Shown here in pieces: positions 4,708 to 7,608 of a stretch of 7,608 nucleotides of DNA (the stretch's first letter is position 1; each line of letters begins with the position of its first letter). This stretch comes from Clostridia bacterium (lineage in GTDB: Bacteria > Bacillota > Clostridia > Oscillospirales > CAG-272): the NCBI GenBank assembly GCA_017624795.1, contig JAGAMJ010000158.1:1-7608 (forward strand). Reading direction: 5' to 3'. Both the position numbers and the translations under genes were made by a program. The notes beneath the pieces were generated by a model, which did not search any database, was not told the origin of the DNA, and worked only from the letters and a program-made list of their open reading frames with translations.

Positions 4708-6195
4708 TTAAAAGCCCCTTTCCCTGTAAAACTGTACGATCTGATCTGCCTGTGCCTTGCCACCGTCCGAATTCAGATATTCGTAAGGATATTTGTCGTT
4801 GAACAAACGGCGAATGACCGATTTTTTGCCGCTTCCCGCAGGGGCATATTCGACAAGCTTTGTCACAGCTCCCGCACCCGCGGCAAAAATCGAATGGACC
4901 TCCTCCATCATGTAGATATTGTAAAAACACTCCGTGCCCTCTTTGGCAAAGCCGACGTTTTCAAAATTGCCCACCATATTCTTCTGGCGGTACATATAGT
5001 ATGGCAGATACCCCATATCGGCGGCACGGATCTGGGAATAATCCACGCATTTGCCGGCATCGCCGCCGCGCAGATTATAAACCCTTCTTCCCTCCCGCAG
5101 GATCTCTGCCGCTTTCTTGACACAGAAGGTGTGCACGGTGATGTTTTCGGGCGAAAGCCGCAGGATCTCATCATAGGTCGTGGCAAAGGAGTTGAAGTTG
5201 TCGCCGGGCAGTCCGACGATCAGATCGGTATTGATACACTCTATGCCGCTTTTTCGCGCAATATCATAAGCGTTGTAAAAATCCTTGACCGAATGACACC
5301 GTCCGACGCCCTGCAAAACATCCTCACAAAGCGTTTGCGGATTGACGCACACGCGCGTGACGCCGTACGCCTTGGCGATCGCCATCTTCTCGGCGTCGAT
5401 GGTGTCGGGGCGTCCCGACTCCAAGGTAAACTCACGCAGTGCCGACACGTCGGTGCATTCCGCGATCACCGAAAGCAGCGTACGCAGCTGCATCGCGTCC
5501 AGAATGGTGGGCGTGCCGCCGCCGATATACACGGTGACAACGCGCAGCCCAAGCTCCCCAATGGTTTGGAATTTGGCGCGGACCTCCTCGCACAGCAGCG
5601 CGAGATAGTCGGGGATCAGCGAAAGCAGCCGCTTTGAGGTGTAGGACACAAAGGAGCAATACGAGCACCTTGTGGGACAAAACGGGATCGAAATATACAC
5701 ACTGCAATCGCGCGGATCGGGCGTGCCGATGATCTGCTGTTCACGCAGAGCTACGTCCACCGCAAGCGCCGCTTTTTTGGGGATCACCATATAATTGGTG
5801 CTCAAATGCTTTCTCGCACGCGTTTTACTGTATCCGCCAAGCAAGTGCTCGGTGGCGACCTTTGAGGGGCGAACACCCGTCAGCATACCCCAAGAGGGAC
5901 GGTAATGCAGCATCTCGCCCACGGCAGAGAGCAGCGCGCGTCCGATCACGATCTTGCGGGCACGGTCCTTGGTAAACTCCTCGCTTGGGGCTTGCAGCTT
6001 TGTGGCAGAGGTTTCCTTGCCCTGATAGCAAAGGCGCGCAGTGGCGGTGATCCCCTCCTCGTTCTCGTCAACATCAAGATACAGGATCGGCTCGCCCTCC
6101 ACCTCCTCGCCCGAAAATTTTTCACCGGGGAAAAAGATCATGCAAAGCGTCTGCACATAATATTCATTGATCTCTCCGTTGATGTGCAGCTTCAT
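4708..6195 (-). CDS. hemZ: Radical SAM coproporphyrinogen III dehydrogenase-like protein HemZ
   Basis: The 495-residue protein belongs to the HemN/HemZ group of radical SAM enzymes. An N-terminal domain of about 160 residues includes GMLTGVRPSKVA (103-114), typical of HemZ. The 4Fe-4S cluster motif is C173-x3-C177-x2-C180 followed by S-F, the HemZ form; HemN and HemW differ after the third cysteine. Further landmarks are GGGTPT (225-230), TLESGRPDTI (257-266), VNPQTL (284-289), DLIVGLPGD (324-332) and the C-terminal YYMYRQK and NVGFAKEG segments. HemZ is annotated as oxygen-independent coproporphyrinogen III dehydrogenase, oxidising two propionates to vinyls in haem synthesis, but many Clostridia carry it without a clear haem pathway, so the substrate here is open. 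The ATG overlaps the dtd stop (ATGA) and has AGGAG at good spacing. It is translationally coupled to dtd within the relA unit. Confidence 0.95.
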   Translation of the reverse strand: MKLHINGEINEYYVQTLCMIFFPGEKFSGEEVEGEPILYLDVDENEEGITATARLCYQGKETSATKLQAPSEEFTKDRARKIVIGRALLSAVGEMLHYRPSWGMLTGVRPSKVATEHLLGGYSKTRARKHLSTNYMVIPKKAALAVDVALREQQIIGTPDPRDCSVYISIPFCPTRCSYCSFVSYTSKRLLSLIPDYLALLCEEVRAKFQTIGELGLRVVTVYIGGGTPTILDAMQLRTLLSVIAECTDVSALREFTLESGRPDTIDAEKMAIAKAYGVTRVCVNPQTLCEDVLQGVGRCHSVKDFYNAYDIARKSGIECINTDLIVGLPGDNFNSFATTYDEILRLSPENITVHTFCVKKAAEILREGRRVYNLRGGDAGKCVDYSQIRAADMGYLPYYMYRQKNMVGNFENVGFAKEGTECFYNIYMMEEVHSIFAAGAGAVTKLVEYAPAGSGKKSVIRRLFNDKYPYEYLNSDGGKAQADQIVQFYRERGF

Positions 6196-6662
6196 ATACC
6201 CTTCTCCTTTTTCTTTTTTAGCTCGTTGCTATCCATCACGATCGTGACGGGGCCGTCGCCCGTGAGCTTCACGCGCATATCGGCACCGAACTCACCCGTT
6301 GCCACCGACGTGCCGTCAAGGCGGATCTGTTCGACAAAATACTCGTATAGCTCGTTTGCGAGCATCGGCTTTGCCGCGCGCATATAGTCGGGGCGGTTGC
6401 CGTGCGCATAATTTGCAAGCAGCGTGAAGTTGGATACCACCAACACCTCGCCCCGCACGTCGCGCACGGACAGGTTCATCTTATCGTTTTCATCGGAAAA
6501 GATGCGGCATGCAAGGATCTTTTTTGCAAGCAGCTCGGCGTCCTGTTTTGTATCCTCCTCGGCAACGCCCAAAAGGATCAAAAGCCCCTTGCCGATCTCG
6601 CCGACCGTTTTTCCCTCTACGCAAACCGCGGCAGACGCGGCGCGCTGTAATACTGCAATCAT
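6192..6662 (-). CDS. dtd: D-aminoacyl-tRNA deacylase
   Basis: DTD removes D-amino acids (and glycine wrongly placed on tRNA-Ala) from tRNA by hydrolysing the ester bond; it is a cytoplasmic homodimer. The 156-residue product has the family's usual length and begins with MIAVLQRAASAAVCVEG. The first active-site motif is SNFTL (77-81) instead of the usual SQFTL, with the catalytic-pocket threonine kept, followed by HGNRPDY (87-93). The second motif, which carries the Gly-cisPro pair that rejects L-amino acids, reads TGDGPVT (134-140); the normal N-x-GPVT asparagine is replaced by glycine, while G137-P138 is intact. GEFGADMRV (123-131) is typical. The C-terminus is lysine-rich (ELKKKKEKGI). The start overlaps the relA stop and the stop overlaps the hemZ start (ATGA each time), with AGAGG upstream. 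Activity is expected to be retained, though two motif positions vary. Confidence 0.95.
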   Translation of the reverse strand: MIAVLQRAASAAVCVEGKTVGEIGKGLLILLGVAEEDTKQDAELLAKKILACRIFSDENDKMNLSVRDVRGEVLVVSNFTLLANYAHGNRPDYMRAAKPMLANELYEYFVEQIRLDGTSVATGEFGADMRVKLTGDGPVTIVMDSNELKKKKEKGI

Positions 6663-7608
6663 GAATAACCTCTTACCACGTCGATCACGTCACGAAGCCC
6701 TTTCAGGCGCGAAACGATGGAATGATAATGCTCGACGTTCTTACAGCTGATTTTCAGATCGATGATCATATGACCGTCGTTTTTCTTTCTGGTGTTGATC
6801 GACAAAAGCAAGACCTTCATATCGGCAAGCGCCATGGTGATATCGGCAAGAATGGTGAGCCCCGCGTATACGTGCATCTGCACCAGCGCCTCGTAGACCG
6901 AGGGGTTTTCCTTGCTGCTTTGCTCCCAATGCGCCTCTACCCAACGATCCGCGTCCTCGACCTTTTGCATACCCAGCTCAACGTTGGGACAGTCGACCTT
7001 GTGGATCGAAATGCCAAATCCGCGGGTGATGAAGCCGATGACCTGATCCCCCGGCAGCGGATTGCAGCACTTGGCAAATTTCACCTGACACCCTGTTTCG
7101 CCGTCCACCACGATGCCGCTGTTGCGGCGGATATGACGGGGCGTGGGGGCAGTTTTGATCTGCTCGGCTTCAAGGGGTACTTGTACGACGGGCTCCGCCT
7201 CGGGCTTGATGACCTTATCAAATTCCTCGCGCAGCTTTGCGGCGATCTTGGAAACAGACAGTCCGCCGTAACCGATGGTGTTATACAGGTCGTCAGCCGA
7301 TGCGTAGCCGATGCGCGTGGCAAGCGCACCGACGATCTCCTGACGCTGATTTTCGTTTGTCGGTCTGCCGAATTTTTTCAGCTCCAGCTCGACCGAGTTC
7401 TTGCCAAAGGCAATATTTTCGGGGCGCTTTTCCTTGCGGAACCATTGACGGATCTTGCCCCTTGCTTCACTGGTCTTGACGATATTGAACCAATCGCGGC
7501 TGGGGCCCTTGCCCGAATTGGAGGTGATGATCTCGACGATCTCGCCGTTTCGCGGCACGCGGTCGATGGGCACGATCATACCGTTGATCTTGGCTCCCAC
7601 CATCTTAT
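6659..7608 (-). CDS. relA: RelA/SpoT-family (p)ppGpp synthetase/hydrolase, C-terminal part
   Basis: The window holds only the C-terminal regulatory half of a Rel protein; the gene continues beyond the right edge, so the ATG at 7603 is internal (it is preceded by a lysine codon in frame). Counting from that methionine, residues 1-30 are the end of the TGS domain (MVGAKINGMIVPID, NGEIVEIITSNSGKGPSRDW), about 36-160 the helical domain, about 165-210 the zinc-finger/conserved-cysteine domain with C172, C179, C180, H201 and C205 (FAKCCNPLPGD), and about 236-314 the ACT domain that ends in VVRGYS. These parts sense uncharged tRNA on the ribosome and control the N-terminal hydrolase and synthetase domains, which cannot be judged here. 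Rel sits at the head of the visible unit and overlaps dtd by 4 nt. In Firmicutes it is usually a single bifunctional enzyme, so the symbol rel would serve as well. Confidence 0.95.
   Translation of the reverse strand, partial: KMVGAKINGMIVPIDRVPRNGEIVEIITSNSGKGPSRDWFNIVKTSEARGKIRQWFRKEKRPENIAFGKNSVELELKKFGRPTNENQRQEIVGALATRIGYASADDLYNTIGYGGLSVSKIAAKLREEFDKVIKPEAEPVVQVPLEAEQIKTAPTPRHIRRNSGIVVDGETGCQVKFAKCCNPLPGDQVIGFITRGFGISIHKVDCPNVELGMQKVEDADRWVEAHWEQSSKENPSVYEALVQMHVYAGLTILADITMALADMKVLLLSINTRKKNDGHMIIDLKISCKNVEHYHSIVSRLKGLRDVIDVVRGYS

Noticed and set aside
4513..5637. A 374-codon open frame on the plus strand opposite the flippase and hemZ
   Set aside because: It is antisense to two well-supported genes, has no family features, and its length follows from the codon bias of the opposite strand.
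5905..6387. A 160-codon plus-strand open frame across the hemZ/dtd junction
   Set aside because: It spans the overlap of two clear genes on the other strand, has no recognisable domain, and contains a phenylalanine run that mirrors the lysine-rich dtd end.

Overview
The window looks like chromosomal core DNA from a spore-forming, Gram-positive anaerobe of the Clostridia. The grounds are the sporulation genes yabP and yabQ, a SpoVB/YabM-type flippase, HemZ rather than HemN, and strong AGGAGG-type ribosome binding sites. GC content is moderate to high in most genes and lower in the HU region. I cannot name a genus from the sequence alone. Every convincing gene is on the minus strand, so transcription runs from right to left.

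First block (7608 down to 2232): the C-terminal half of a RelA/SpoT-type (p)ppGpp synthetase/hydrolase, cut by the window edge, then D-aminoacyl-tRNA deacylase (dtd), the radical SAM coproporphyrinogen dehydrogenase-like protein HemZ, a MOP-superfamily flippase and the nucleotide pyrophosphohydrolase MazG. relA/dtd and dtd/hemZ each overlap by 4 nt (ATGA), hemZ and the flippase gene are 30 nt apart, and the flippase and mazG are 4 nt apart. This looks like one transcription unit.

Second block (2231 to 1787): HU (hup) as its own unit, with a good vegetative promoter (TTGCAA, 17 nt, TAAAAT), a small leader hairpin and an intrinsic terminator.

Third block (1774 to 31): an S4-domain protein of the RqcP/YabO family, YabP, YabQ, a short DivIC/FtsB-like protein and a small unrecognised beta-rich protein, closed by a strong hairpin terminator. 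The order flippase, mazG, S4, yabP, yabQ, divIC matches the yabM-yabN-yabO-yabP-yabQ-divIC neighbourhood of Bacillus, with hup inserted after mazG. A candidate sporulation-type (SigE/SigK-like) promoter lies at the end of the S4 gene, ahead of yabP.

The genes are housekeeping (translation quality control, alarmone, nucleotide sanitation, nucleoid) interleaved with sporulation and division functions. I see no mobile element, CRISPR array, tRNA or rRNA, and no defence or secretion system. The oddities are a perfect 100-nt palindrome that ends exactly at the left window edge (probably an assembly fold-back around a terminator), a yabQ frame that runs about 170 nt out of frame through divIC, a DivIC-like protein lacking its usual C-terminal part, and a terminator only 12 nt ahead of the S4 start codon.
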